Below, one piece after another: positions 30,276 to 39,308 of a DNA stretch of 64,000 bases. Each line of letters opens with the position of its first letter. Position 1 is the first letter of the stretch. A program made the position numbers and the translations under genes. The stretch lies in the NCBI RefSeq assembly GCF_000981385.1, contig NZ_LATZ01000008.1:110971-174970 (forward strand). The letters run 5' to 3'. The notes beneath the pieces were generated by a model. It saw only the letters and a list, made by a program, of their open reading frames with translations. It was not told the DNA's origin and ran no database searches. The DNA comes from Bacillus sp. SA1-12 (GTDB lineage Bacteria; Bacillota; Bacilli; Bacillales; Bacillaceae).

Positions 30276-30355
30276 AGTATTTGGACGAAATAACTTCAAA
30301 AAGAACGTTTTTATTATGATTAATACTTTTAATTGATTATAGAAGGAGTTTTTAG

Positions 30356-31387
30356 GTGGATATTCTCGATATAAAGAATAAAGTAAAGGACTTGCCAGAA
30401 CAGGAAGTAAGGTCATACTTGCAATTTATCCTTTACAGGATTGCATTGTTGGAGGATAAAGAGAATTCTTTAGTTAAGTTTGAAAAAGATCTTAAAGAAA
30501 TTTTTAATGAAATTCTCTATCCAAAAGTTACAGACCCAGACCCATTTGGAAAAAGTAATTACAAAAAAATTCATATACAATTTGGATACCCATATTTAAG
30601 ACAACCATTAAAAGAATTAAACATCCTTGAAGAAGAGTTTATTATAGCTTTCCACGAAAATTTCTCTATTGCTCCTATATACAGTTTAGATACTGAAATG
30701 GGCCAAACAGATAGATTTGATTGGTTAAAAAACAACTTATCTAATGAATATGAAATTGAATTTTATAAAGAAAGTTTACCAAAAGTCATTTCTCAAGTAT
30801 TATCAATTCCTGATAATCTTCCAATTTACATATGGGTATCAGAAAATGCAAATGAACAAACAGCACTTCTTTTTACACTGTATTTGTTACGGGAACGAAA
30901 GAATAATATTTGTATCATTAATACCGCAGCATTGTACAGGAGAATGTTTGAAAAAAAGGCTAAGAAATATGTACCCTTTTTTTCGGGTGAAATAATTTTA
31001 AAAGAATTACAAGCAATTTATAAATATAGCCAAGAAAATAAGCAGATTTTATCGGACATTGATCGTAAACATTTTGAAAAAGAGTGGTTAGATCTCTCAA
31101 ATAATGCTGGTACATTAAGAATATGGGAAAACGGAGAAATAAAAGTTGTCTCGGAAGACTATTACGATGATTTTATAATTGAAAAAGCTAAAAAGCTAAT
31201 AGGGAAGAAAAAAGGGTTTATTATGTGTGCAAGATTAGTCGGTGAAGTGTATGGGCATATTTTTCAATATATCGGTGACGGTTTTTTGGAATATAGGGTT
31301 AGAAAATTAATCGAAAAGGGAATTTTTGAATATGAAGGAAGCTTAGAGGCAATGCGTTTATATAGTATAAAATTTAATGTTAAATGA
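30356..31387 (+). CDS. DUF1835-domain protein
   Basis: This 343-residue soluble protein resembles DUF1835/DUF3658 proteins of Bacillus. A Rossmann-like segment around residues 60-200 has the opening KIHIQFGYPYLRQPLKE, then IAPIYSLDTEMGQT, NLPIYIWVSENANEQT and RKNNICIINTAALYR. The C-terminal region contains RLVGEVYGHIFQYIGDGFLE and LIEKGIFEYEGSLEAMRLYS, typical of the DUF3658 end. The GTG start follows AAGGAG with 7-base spacing. Biochemical role unknown. Confidence 0.75.
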   Translation: MDILDIKNKVKDLPEQEVRSYLQFILYRIALLEDKENSLVKFEKDLKEIFNEILYPKVTDPDPFGKSNYKKIHIQFGYPYLRQPLKELNILEEEFIIAFHENFSIAPIYSLDTEMGQTDRFDWLKNNLSNEYEIEFYKESLPKVISQVLSIPDNLPIYIWVSENANEQTALLFTLYLLRERKNNICIINTAALYRRMFEKKAKKYVPFFSGEIILKELQAIYKYSQENKQILSDIDRKHFEKEWLDLSNNAGTLRIWENGEIKVVSEDYYDDFIIEKAKKLIGKKKGFIMCARLVGEVYGHIFQYIGDGFLEYRVRKLIEKGIFEYEGSLEAMRLYSIKFNVK

Positions 31388-31474
31388 TTGTGAAAGTATA
31401 GAAGGGGAAGTTCAATAAATGAGTTTCTCTTTTTTTATTGTTGTTAATTAACGGGCAGAATAATGTAAGAATTT

Positions 31475-31975
31475 ATGTTTAGAACTAAAGAGAAAATACA
31501 TAAGATTAGGAAAGGAATAGGTAAATTGTTCGAATATTACTTTATGCTATTATTATCTGTTCTTATGTTAGTAGGTTCAATTTTTTCTATTCGCTATTAT
31601 GCAATAAAGAAAAAGAAATCTGGCAATACCTACGTAATGCCAATGAAAGATAAGTTTATTGTTATTGCCTTTTCACTTTTATCATTTATTCTGTTTTTAT
31701 ATACTGTACGATTTTTACCAGCAGTTATATTAAATCAAACTGATGAATATAAAGGGGATTGTGAAATCTATATATACGATAATGCTAGAGGTGGCGGCTT
31801 ACAGGTTTACTTTGACGAAAAGAATATTTCTTTTTATCGACAAGGATATAGTGTGGAACAAGAAGGTAACTACTATTGTCAAGTAGAGTATTATCATAAT
31901 TCTGAAATAGGTAAAACAATAATGATATACGAATCTGAAGGAGGAAAAATAGTCAAACCCAAAAAACAATATTAA
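31475..31975 (+). CDS. Hypothetical membrane protein, 166 aa
   Basis: There are two membrane helices (about 21-40, FMLLLSVLMLVGSIFSIRYY; about 60-85, FIVIAFSLLSFILFLYTVRF) and an extracellular C-terminal domain of about 80 residues (CEIYIYDNARGGGLQVYFD, then NYYCQVEYYHNSEIGKTIMI) with two cysteines. The ribosome binding site is weak. The gene begins within about 25 bases of a repeat remnant (TTAACGGGCAG). Not recognised. Confidence 0.55.
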   Translation: MFRTKEKIHKIRKGIGKLFEYYFMLLLSVLMLVGSIFSIRYYAIKKKKSGNTYVMPMKDKFIVIAFSLLSFILFLYTVRFLPAVILNQTDEYKGDCEIYIYDNARGGGLQVYFDEKNISFYRQGYSVEQEGNYYCQVEYYHNSEIGKTIMIYESEGGKIVKPKKQY

Positions 31976-32317
31976 GGTTAATTAAAAAAGAGAACGTCAG
32001 TTGACTGTCCCTTCTTTTTCGTATGAGTATTGGTGTAAGTTTGTGAAGAAATGTACTTAAACTATTGGGTGCGTTTCTTTAAAAAGGAATGCTCTTTTCG
32101 TATCCAATTAAAAGGAAGTAAATGTTATTAATATATTAAAGATGGTTGCTCTTCTATTATAGGTGGAGAAAGCTTTAATACTATATATGCTACAATATTA
32201 AAAAAGGTAAACTTTGGAGGCACACCACTGCAATAAGCTTATAACGAAATTAAGTTCTTGATATATCCCGTCAAGGACATATTATGAAACAGTGCTTTAA
32301 TAAAGGAGTTGTATAAA
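31976..32317 (+). other. Intergenic stretch with terminator and a weak repeat copy
   Basis: At about 31985-32019 AAAAAGAGAA...CAGT/ACTG...TTCTTTTT forms a terminator-like hairpin after the membrane-protein gene. At 32050-32095 CTTAAACTATTGGGTGCGTT with AAAGGAATGCTCTTTTCG is a diverged copy of the dispersed repeat. The rest is AT-rich with no recognisable gene. Confidence 0.5.
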
Positions 32318-32986
32318 ATGGATGAAAAAAAAGATACAGAAATAAAACGCTCTTCAAAAGCAGAAAACATTCTACCTCAGATCAATAGTAAAACTAAGCT
32401 AGGCGACTTACGAAAAATCGCGAAGGATATTAAAAAAGATCACGAACTAGCTATGGAACTTTGGTCAACCGAAGAGTTTTTGCCCAGACTATTAGCAATC
32501 TTAATTATGGACAAAAAACTTCTTTCACAAGATGTGCTAAATAAGCTTGATAAGGATATGCAGACTCACACTTTTGATGAGCGAAATAACTTAATGGATT
32601 GGTTAATGGCTAATCAGCTCACCAAAGACAAGAAGAAAATTGCATTGATGGAGTCATGGGAAAATAGTCCTTCTGCTCTTCAAAGGCGAGCTTTCTGGTA
32701 TTATCAAGGGCGATTGAGATGGACTGGACAAACACCTCCTGATAACACAGCAGACTTGCTATCTGCATTAGAAGCTAATATTACGCAGGAAGAACCGGAA
32801 GTTCAATGGGCTATGAATTTCACCGCAGGCTGGATAGGCGTTTATGATGAAAAGAATCGTGCACGTTGTATTAAACTTGGTGAGAAAACAGGTCTTTACA
32901 AAGATGAAATAGTAGCAAAAGGATGTACTCCCAGCTATTTGCCGGAGTTCATTATGATTGAAGTTAACAAACGACATAATAATTAG
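32318..32986 (+). CDS. AlkD-like DNA alkylation-repair family protein (HEAT-like)
   Basis: This 222-residue all-helical protein of the DNA_alkylation (PF08713) type excises alkylated bases in characterised members. It shows the family's helical repeats: TKLGDLRKIAKDIKKDHELA, MELWSTEEFLPRLLAILIMD, ERNNLMDWLMANQLTKDK, SALQRRAFWYYQGRLRW. The ATG at 32318 is preferred over the TTG at 32309, since AAAGGAG lies 9 bases before the ATG. Whether it retains the glycosylase aspartate was not established. Confidence 0.75.
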   Translation: MDEKKDTEIKRSSKAENILPQINSKTKLGDLRKIAKDIKKDHELAMELWSTEEFLPRLLAILIMDKKLLSQDVLNKLDKDMQTHTFDERNNLMDWLMANQLTKDKKKIALMESWENSPSALQRRAFWYYQGRLRWTGQTPPDNTADLLSALEANITQEEPEVQWAMNFTAGWIGVYDEKNRARCIKLGEKTGLYKDEIVAKGCTPSYLPEFIMIEVNKRHNN

Positions 32987-33421
32987 TTACCTCTGAAAAA
33001 TTTATTAGGGTTTAATGCAAAAATAAATGAATTCAAAGCCTCAATATGAAAATTGTAATAGGCTTGGACCGAAAAATAAAGAAAACAACGCGTTATGGCA
33101 GCTAGTTAGTGAAATTTGCAAGGAAGATGTAAAGGATACCCACTATCTCTTTTTGATCTGTAGGGCGCTTATCTTTAAGAAGAACAACTTTCCAGCTGCG
33201 CAGTACAACGATACTGTGCATTAGCAAGGTGTATTCAACAATCGGGCGCGAGTGTTGAAGATCTAATTTCGCATTACTCAAATTAAGATAATAGCTTATC
33301 CAGTTGGATATAAATGTAGAATGTTTCGGATAAATGGACAATAAAAAAATAAAAGAAAAATTATATCCATACTATGTGAAATTTTATTGATGATACAGTT
33401 TCTTAATGTAGTTTAGAGAAA
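32987..33421. other. Intergenic stretch, no confident gene; one repeat copy
   Basis: A 65-codon frame at 33027-33224 (NALWQLVSEICKEDVKDTH) has no ribosome binding site and is not recognised. At 33238-33312 AATCGGGCGCGAGTGTTGAA, TCTAATTTCGCATTAC and TATCCAGTTGGATATAA resemble the repeat copy at 43161-43248. Nothing else stands out. Confidence 0.45.
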
Positions 33422-33455
33422 ATGCTGTTGGGAGAATGATCATTCCCAACAGCAT
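33422..33455 (-). terminator. Terminator of the leftward MFS/dehydrogenase unit
   Basis: ATGCTGTTGGGA pairs perfectly with TCCCAACAGCAT around a 10-base loop, 15 bases beyond the permease stop codon. Confidence 0.8.
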
Positions 33456-33469
33456 CGGAGCTCATATTT

Positions 33470-34789
33470 CTAAGCTTTCACTTTCACTCTCTTGTTTTCT
33501 CCTGGGTCGTCGTTTGTTTTCAGGAAGAACCAAGACAATAGAGCGCTTACAACATACATCCCTGCATAAATAAAGATAATTCCTTCCACTCCAAGGACAC
33601 CATTTAGTAAGCGATAGACAACGGGTCCGATAAAAGTGGATAGACCGGCTGCTAAGCAATAAATGGCAAGGGAGTTGCCCTTGTCTTTCTCATCTGCAAC
33701 AGACGAAATCAATGCAGCTACAGGGATATACCCACATAAAGTGATTCCGTAGAGTGTTGCGACAACTACAGCTATAAAAAAGTTATCGCCTGTTAGTTGA
33801 GGAACAAAATACAGAAGCAAAGTGGTTATTGCCGAACCGATTCCTCCAAAGAAGGTTAATGTTTTTCTCCAACCCCAACTGTCGCTTACTTTTCCGATAA
33901 TGGGATTAAAACTCATACCAATTAAACCCATTATTGTAATAAGAGACAAATATTGACTTTGTGTAAAACCAATTTCTTCTGTGAAATAAAAAGGAAGAAA
34001 GACAAAGAATCCAAAGTATGGTGTTGTATTAATCACTCGAACAATGCCTGCAACCGTAACGCGAGGATTACGATATAAAATATCAATCCCACTTAATAAA
34101 ACTTTTGTTGCGGTTGTATTTTCTTGTTTAATATCAATAAACGGTTTACGACCACGAGTTTCCTTTATTGCAAAGATAGCTACGAGTAAACCGATAATAA
34201 CAAGAATGAGAGAAACCCAGAAGGTGTTATATTCACCAACGTATTGTATGGAAACGATGGCTACGGCAGATCCTAACGTTGGTAATCCTCCAGTAAAAGC
34301 AAAGAAGAACCAGCCAGTTGCAGCTCCTTTTAACTCGGGCTTGGTTGTTGATTGAATCCAAACAAGGAATGAATATGCGAACATTGGGTAAGCAATACCT
34401 CTTATCCCATAAAAAATTGATGCCCAGATGAAACTTTCTTGCGGAAGGGCGATTAAAAGAAAGCCTAGTTCAAAGATAATCCAAATTAATCCACCTGCTA
34501 TCATAACCTTACGAGGACCTAACAAAGTTGATAAGGAACCTGCAAGCCAAGATCCGATAGTAACTGTAATTCCATAAAAGGAAATAATTGATGCAGCATC
34601 GTTAAGAGTAAAACCATTTCCTGATAGATAAGGAGACAAATAATTTGATTCGACACCGTCTCCGATCATAAAGACTAGAACCGCGATATAACCCCAGAAT
34701 AGTGCCTTTGGTATTCCAATCTTTTCAAGAAAAGGAACATGACTATTGGTGGATGAGGGAACGTGACTGTTAATAGATATCATTTTCAT
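33470..34789 (-). CDS. MFS polyol/sugar-acid permease, CsbX/RbtT type
   Basis: This 439-residue major facilitator of the polyol permease family has 12 predicted helices. Characteristic blocks are GYIAVLVFMIGDGVESNYLS, ISFYGITVTIGSWLAGSLST, FYGIRGIAYPMFAYSFLVWI and the long central loop ETRGRKPFIDIKQ. AAAGGGG precedes the ATG. It lies 84 bases after a zinc dehydrogenase gene on the same strand, divergent from the galactonate operon. It is a plausible importer of galactonate or a related polyol or sugar acid; the substrate is inferred. Confidence 0.85.
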   Translation of the reverse strand: MKMISINSHVPSSTNSHVPFLEKIGIPKALFWGYIAVLVFMIGDGVESNYLSPYLSGNGFTLNDAASIISFYGITVTIGSWLAGSLSTLLGPRKVMIAGGLIWIIFELGFLLIALPQESFIWASIFYGIRGIAYPMFAYSFLVWIQSTTKPELKGAATGWFFFAFTGGLPTLGSAVAIVSIQYVGEYNTFWVSLILVIIGLLVAIFAIKETRGRKPFIDIKQENTTATKVLLSGIDILYRNPRVTVAGIVRVINTTPYFGFFVFLPFYFTEEIGFTQSQYLSLITIMGLIGMSFNPIIGKVSDSWGWRKTLTFFGGIGSAITTLLLYFVPQLTGDNFFIAVVVATLYGITLCGYIPVAALISSVADEKDKGNSLAIYCLAAGLSTFIGPVVYRLLNGVLGVEGIIFIYAGMYVVSALLSWFFLKTNDDPGENKRVKVKA

Positions 34790-34873
34790 AATATGTAACC
34801 CCTTTTTTAAAGAATAATTATAGTTAGGAACGGAGTATAAAATGAGTCCGTTCCTAACATCGCAACCCGTAAG

Positions 34874-35929
34874 TTACATCGTTAAACAAACTTTTCCTGT
34901 TTTTCCTGAAGCAAAGACTTCATAGGCGCGATTTGCTTCCGATAGAGGGTAAGTGTGTGTAATAATATCCTCAGGATGCAAATTTTTAGCCGATAGGAAA
35001 TCAATTACTTTTTGCATGCCGTCAAGGCTACATACCCAAGAGCCGTGCAACGTGATTTGTTTGTGAAGAAGTAGAGGACTTGTTTCAAACGTAACATGAC
35101 CACCTTCTCCGATATAAACGACTCGAGCCCATTCTCTGGCAGATTCAAGACAAAGGTGTCGTCCAGGATTACTTCCAGAACAATCAATTGCTACTTCTAC
35201 TCCTTTTCCACCTGTTAATTCTCGAATTTTATTATGAGCGTCTTCTCCTGCTTTTATCGTATGTTTAGCCCCAACTTTCCTCGCCATTTCCATGCGCTCT
35301 TCAACCATGTCGACTCCAATGACCTCGACGCCTAATGCTGCTGCTAGCATTGTAACAGCTTGACCTACTGGGCCTAAGCCAACTACAAGCAGTCTGTCTC
35401 TAGCTGATAAATCTGCCCGTAAAATACCTTGATAAGCTGTTCCGAAACCACAGGCAATCATCGCACCATCTATATAGGATAAATTTTCCGGTAAGTGTAG
35501 AAGTGTACTTGCATCGGCTAATAAGTATTCCGCATGCCCACCATCTCTTTGCCAACCGTATGCTTGCCGTTCAGGTGATGTACACCCGATCATATACCCT
35601 TTGCGACATTCATCACAGTGTCCACACCCTGCAATGTGGTAAACAACAACTCTATCACCTTCTTTAAAATGTGTGACGCCAGGTCCTACTTGAACAATTT
35701 GGCCAGAAGGTTCATGACCAGCAATGACATCGTTGTAGCTTGCTCCTCCAGTTCCTGTGTGTTCATGATAGATGTATTTTAAATCGCTTCCACAGAGACC
35801 TGAGGCTTTCATTTTTAAGAGAACTTGGCCGTGTTCGGGTACGGGAATTGGGAATTCTTCTAGATTCACCTTATCTTGTCCAGGTAAACGTACTCCTTGC
35901 ATTTTGTTAGAATGAGAATATAAAGACAT
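34874..35929 (-). CDS. Zinc-dependent medium-chain dehydrogenase (sugar/polyol type)
   Basis: This 351-residue NAD(P)-dependent alcohol/sugar dehydrogenase has the catalytic zinc ligand Cys46 in SGLCGSDLKY with GHE (IAGHEPSG). A structural zinc lobe is CGHCDECRKGYMIGC. The Rossmann motif is VVGLGPVGQAVTMLAAALG followed by VDMVEERMEMARKVGA. It is the first gene of the leftward arm, starting next to a 31-bp palindrome that separates it from the ROK regulator. It may oxidise the sugar or polyol whose carbon enters the galactonate pathway. Exact substrate is unknown. Confidence 0.85.
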   Translation of the reverse strand: MSLYSHSNKMQGVRLPGQDKVNLEEFPIPVPEHGQVLLKMKASGLCGSDLKYIYHEHTGTGGASYNDVIAGHEPSGQIVQVGPGVTHFKEGDRVVVYHIAGCGHCDECRKGYMIGCTSPERQAYGWQRDGGHAEYLLADASTLLHLPENLSYIDGAMIACGFGTAYQGILRADLSARDRLLVVGLGPVGQAVTMLAAALGVEVIGVDMVEERMEMARKVGAKHTIKAGEDAHNKIRELTGGKGVEVAIDCSGSNPGRHLCLESAREWARVVYIGEGGHVTFETSPLLLHKQITLHGSWVCSLDGMQKVIDFLSAKNLHPEDIITHTYPLSEANRAYEVFASGKTGKVCLTM

Positions 35930-35975
35930 TTTTTAACAGCTCCTATTCATTTTAGAGTCAACCATAAATTATAAA

Positions 35976-36006
35976 GTTATTTAGTTATTAGTAATAACCA
36001 AATAAC
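35976..36006. promoter_or_regulatory. 31-bp near-perfect palindrome, candidate operator
   Basis: GTTATTTAGTTATTA and TAATAACCAAATAAC flank a central G; 14 of 15 positions are symmetric. It sits between the divergent dehydrogenase and ROK genes. Size and place suit a ROK/XylR-type repressor operator. Confidence 0.65.
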
Positions 36007-36097
36007 TATTGAAATGCGTTAACTCATCTGGTTTAATATAAATGTAAGCCCTTATAAATGATTTTTCAAGCATTTTTTTGAATAGTTTTTCTTTTAA

Positions 36098-36117
36098 TAG
36101 TTATTTGTAATAATTTA
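36098..36117 (+). promoter_or_regulatory. Second, partial operator copy before the ROK gene
   Basis: TAGTTATTTGTAATAATTTA repeats the core of the palindrome 120 bases away with few changes and lies about 20 bases before the ROK start. It may be a second binding site for autoregulation. Confidence 0.45.
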
Positions 36118-36139
36118 ATAAGGAGTGTGGAGGTTATTT

Positions 36140-37360
36140 ATGGGACAATCCGGGAGAATTAATATTGATTTAATGAAAGATTATAATAAAAAGCTTGTCT
36201 TAAAGACCATTCAAAGAGACGGTCCAATTTCAAGGGTAGACATAGCAAATAGTATCAATTTATCGCGCCCATCTGTTTCTGAAATTGTCGCACAACTCAT
36301 TGATGAAGGATGGATTCAGGAATTGGTTGCAGAAACAAAGGTTAGAGGAAGGACACCTAGACCATTAGAAGTTAACCCACATAAAAAATTGATCATCGGT
36401 GTTGAAATTGGAGCTTATGCAACAAAAATAATTATTTGTAATCTAAAGGCAGAAATACTTAAAAGATCCGAGATAGCCGTAAATACAAGTAAGGATCCAT
36501 GTGAAGTTATTAAAAACATCGCTAGCCTTGTAACAAGTATGTCCAATCATTATGTAGGATTAGGCAAAGAAGTGATTGGATTAGGAGTCGGAATGCATGG
36601 ATTAGTTGATTCGACTAAGGGCGTTGGCTTATATGCCCCGAACTTAGGTTGGAAGAATGTCGATATTAAAGGAATATTTGAAGATTTAACGAAGCTTCCT
36701 GTCGAAGTTGAAAACGACTGTAACAGTTCCGCATTAGCGGAGGTGTGGTTCGGGCACGGTCGTGATGAGGACAACTTCATTTCTGTCCTAATGGATTATG
36801 GGATAGGTGCGAGTGTCATTAATAACGGCACTATGTTTAAAGGGGTCCATCATGTCTCTGGTCAAATTGGTCATATTACGATTGATCCAGATGGTCCAAG
36901 GTGTACCTGCGGGAATTATGGATGCTTAGAAATCCTAACTTCTGAGCCTGCTATTTTAAAAGGAATAAAAAGAAGATTGAAGCTTGGAGAACGAAGCAGT
37001 TTAACTGAGCGAGAGGAAGATATAGATAAGATCACAATTGAAGATTTTTATCAAGCCGTTCATCAAGGTGATCCGTTAGCTGTAGATGTGGCAAAACAAG
37101 CTGGACGTAATTTTGGACTAGGATTTACCATCCTTATTAATTTATTTGGTCCACGGTTCATTGTTATAGGAGGAGGACTCGTAAAGATTGCTCCTGTACT
37201 ACTTCCTATTATTAAAGAAGTGATTAGTTTGAAAGCAATGGGAGATGAGGCAAAACAAACACCTATTTTCACTTCCTTATTAGGAGAAGATCTTTATGCG
37301 GTAGGAGCTGCTTCTCTTATTGTTGAAAAAGAGTTCAGCCTACCAACGCTATCAATATAA
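36140..37360 (+). CDS. ROK-family transcriptional repressor (XylR/NagC type)
   Basis: This 406-residue regulator has an N-terminal winged helix (about 10-70; RVDIANSINLSRPSVSEIVA) and a ROK sugar-kinase-like domain. The latter has the zinc motif CTCGNYGCLE, preceded by GQIGHITIDPDGPR, and the C-terminal FIVIGGGLVK. The ATG at 36140 has TGGAGG 6 bases upstream; the GTG at 36125 lies before that site. It heads the galactonate cluster, probably represses both arms through the nearby palindrome and is probably induced by a pathway sugar. Confidence 0.88.
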   Translation: MGQSGRINIDLMKDYNKKLVLKTIQRDGPISRVDIANSINLSRPSVSEIVAQLIDEGWIQELVAETKVRGRTPRPLEVNPHKKLIIGVEIGAYATKIIICNLKAEILKRSEIAVNTSKDPCEVIKNIASLVTSMSNHYVGLGKEVIGLGVGMHGLVDSTKGVGLYAPNLGWKNVDIKGIFEDLTKLPVEVENDCNSSALAEVWFGHGRDEDNFISVLMDYGIGASVINNGTMFKGVHHVSGQIGHITIDPDGPRCTCGNYGCLEILTSEPAILKGIKRRLKLGERSSLTEREEDIDKITIEDFYQAVHQGDPLAVDVAKQAGRNFGLGFTILINLFGPRFIVIGGGLVKIAPVLLPIIKEVISLKAMGDEAKQTPIFTSLLGEDLYAVGAASLIVEKEFSLPTLSI

Positions 37361-37376
37361 GTGGAAGGAGAAAATC

Positions 37377-38471
37377 ATGATGAGTCCTAAAGAGAAAATT
37401 CATTCTTTGATGCAGGAAGAAAACTTAGATGGATTATTACTTGTACGAAGAGATTGTTTTTCATGGTTTACAGGAGGTAGATACAACCACGTATTGCAAA
37501 CAACAGAAGTGGGAATCGCATATCTCTACGTTACGAAACACTCTATCAAATGTATAACAACCATGAATGAAAAGCCTCGTTTGGAGGCTGAAGAGATTTT
37601 TAACAAAGAGATCGAGATTGTTGCATGTCCATGGTTTGAAGACCTCGATACATTTACAGCGTCTTTCTTTGAAGGAAGGGTTGGGAGTGATGATGGGAGA
37701 GCTGGCACCGTGAACGTCTTTAAACAGATACAACAGGTACGTGCTAGCTTATCTGAGGACGAAATGAACTCCTACTATTCTCTTGGCCAAGACACGGCTA
37801 CCCTTGTTGAGCATGTGTGTCTAACTTGTGAGCCAGGCATGAGTGAAAACAAGATTGCTAGTTTGGTTGCAAGCAAGTGTATAAGCAAAGGGATCAATCC
37901 TGTATGTTTACTTGTAGCAGCAGATGAGCGTATTGAACAGTATAAGCATCCTATTCCTACTGAGAACAAGCTTAAGCAGGTTTTAATGATTGTAATTGGT
38001 GCTGAGCGACATGGATTGAATGTCAGTCTAACAAGATTTGTACATTTCGGTGAAATATCTCAAGCTAAACGAGATAGAATCAACACGTTAGCAAGTATTC
38101 ATGCAGAAATGATTGCTGAGACAAGGGTAGGTGTACCTTATAAAGAAATATTGGCGAAAGCAATCTCATTTTATGAACGAGAGGGATACGGATATGATTG
38201 GCGTCTTCATCATCAAGGGGGAACAACGGGGTATGCGTGTAGAGAGGAAATTGTCACGCTAAAGACAGAAGGGAATGTCATTAAAAATCAAGCCTTTGCT
38301 TGGAACCCATCGTTTGTAGGGATAAAAAGTGAAGAGACGATTCTTGTAAAGGAGAATGGAATTCAATTATTAACGAGGACAGACAATTGGCCAATAATCG
38401 AATGCAATGTAAATGGAAAGGTCTATAAAATGGCTGATATCTTAATTAGACAGAAAAATGCTACTAAGTAA
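37377..38471 (+). CDS. M24-family protein without the metal-binding aspartates (creatinase-like)
   Basis: This 364-residue pita-bread-fold protein has the M24/Xaa-Pro peptidase layout: an N-terminal creatinase-N domain (about 1-130; NLDGLLLVRRDCFSWFTGGR) and a C-terminal catalytic domain. The histidine block LHHQGGTTGY (His278/279) and SEETILV (Glu319/320) remain. The two metal-binding aspartates of the DxG...DxTR motif are replaced: the segment reads VIGAERHGLNVSLTR, with Val206 and Ser217 in the aspartate positions. Creatinase, which needs no metal, has lost ligands in the same fold. It follows the ROK gene by 16 bases (AAGGAG, ATG at 37377) in the galactonate operon. Its job there is unknown. 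Confidence 0.8.
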   Translation: MMSPKEKIHSLMQEENLDGLLLVRRDCFSWFTGGRYNHVLQTTEVGIAYLYVTKHSIKCITTMNEKPRLEAEEIFNKEIEIVACPWFEDLDTFTASFFEGRVGSDDGRAGTVNVFKQIQQVRASLSEDEMNSYYSLGQDTATLVEHVCLTCEPGMSENKIASLVASKCISKGINPVCLLVAADERIEQYKHPIPTENKLKQVLMIVIGAERHGLNVSLTRFVHFGEISQAKRDRINTLASIHAEMIAETRVGVPYKEILAKAISFYEREGYGYDWRLHHQGGTTGYACREEIVTLKTEGNVIKNQAFAWNPSFVGIKSEETILVKENGIQLLTRTDNWPIIECNVNGKVYKMADILIRQKNATK

Positions 38472-38487
38472 GAAGGAGTGAATCAAG

Positions 38488-39273
38488 TTGAGTGAAGTGA
38501 ATGGACAAGTAGTAATTGTAACGGGTGCAGGAAAAGGAATTGGTAAAGGGATTGCCAAATATTTTGCTAGTAAAGGGGCCTCTGTCGTAATTGCCACACG
38601 GGGTGCCGAGGAGGGAATACGAACAGAACATGAAATTTTAGAAGATGGCGGGGAAGCCTACTTCATTGAAACGGATGTTTCAATAGAAACTAGTATTCAG
38701 GGGATGGTAAGGAAAACTATCGAGCGTTACGGAAAGATTGATACGTTGATTAACAACGCAGGTATTACAATATTCAAACCGATGATGGAGACAACAATCG
38801 AGGATTGGGAAAAGGTAATCAACATTGATTTACGTGGCACGTTCTTATGCGCAAAGTATGTTGTTGCTGAAATGATAAAACAAAAGAAAGGATCCATCAT
38901 TAACATTTCTTCGAACCATGCCATAGCAACTTTGCCGAATACAGAGATATACGCTGCAGCAAAAGGCGGAGTCAACGCCATGACGAGAAGTATGGCTCAA
39001 AGTTTAGGTAAAGACAATATTCGCGTTAACGCCATTTGTCCAGGTTTTACTGACACTCCTCATTATCGCGATTGGCTAGAGTCTATGAATCAATCAGAAC
39101 AAGTGGAGAAAGAGGTTTTATCCTTACACGCAACAAAAAGAATTAGCTTCCCAGAAGATGTAGCCAAATTGGCATTATATTTAGCTTCCGATGATTCTGT
39201 GATGATGACTGGTGAAAGTCTAATTCTTGATGGCGGTCTATCTTCACGACTTTACCACTCAGATGTTTTTTAA
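38488..39273 (+). CDS. SDR-family dehydrogenase, probable sugar (galactose) dehydrogenase
   Basis: This 261-residue classical short-chain dehydrogenase has the cofactor motif VTGAGKGIGKGIA, then NNAGIT, the catalytic serine in IINISSNHA, the YAAAKGG catalytic Tyr/Lys and NAICPGFTDTP. The TTG start has AAGGAG 9 bases before it. By operon position it is the candidate first step, oxidising a sugar to its lactone for the SMP-30 lactonase two genes beyond the kinase and aldolase. Gluconate 5-dehydrogenase-like activity is an alternative. Confidence 0.85.
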   Translation: MSEVNGQVVIVTGAGKGIGKGIAKYFASKGASVVIATRGAEEGIRTEHEILEDGGEAYFIETDVSIETSIQGMVRKTIERYGKIDTLINNAGITIFKPMMETTIEDWEKVINIDLRGTFLCAKYVVAEMIKQKKGSIINISSNHAIATLPNTEIYAAAKGGVNAMTRSMAQSLGKDNIRVNAICPGFTDTPHYRDWLESMNQSEQVEKEVLSLHATKRISFPEDVAKLALYLASDDSVMMTGESLILDGGLSSRLYHSDVF

Positions 39274-39308
39274 AGAAGGAACAAAAACAAAGAAAAGGAG
39301 CGGTATTC

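Noticed and set aside
33027..33224. 65-codon frame
   Set aside because: No ribosome binding site, no recognised family; mentioned only as part of the gap.
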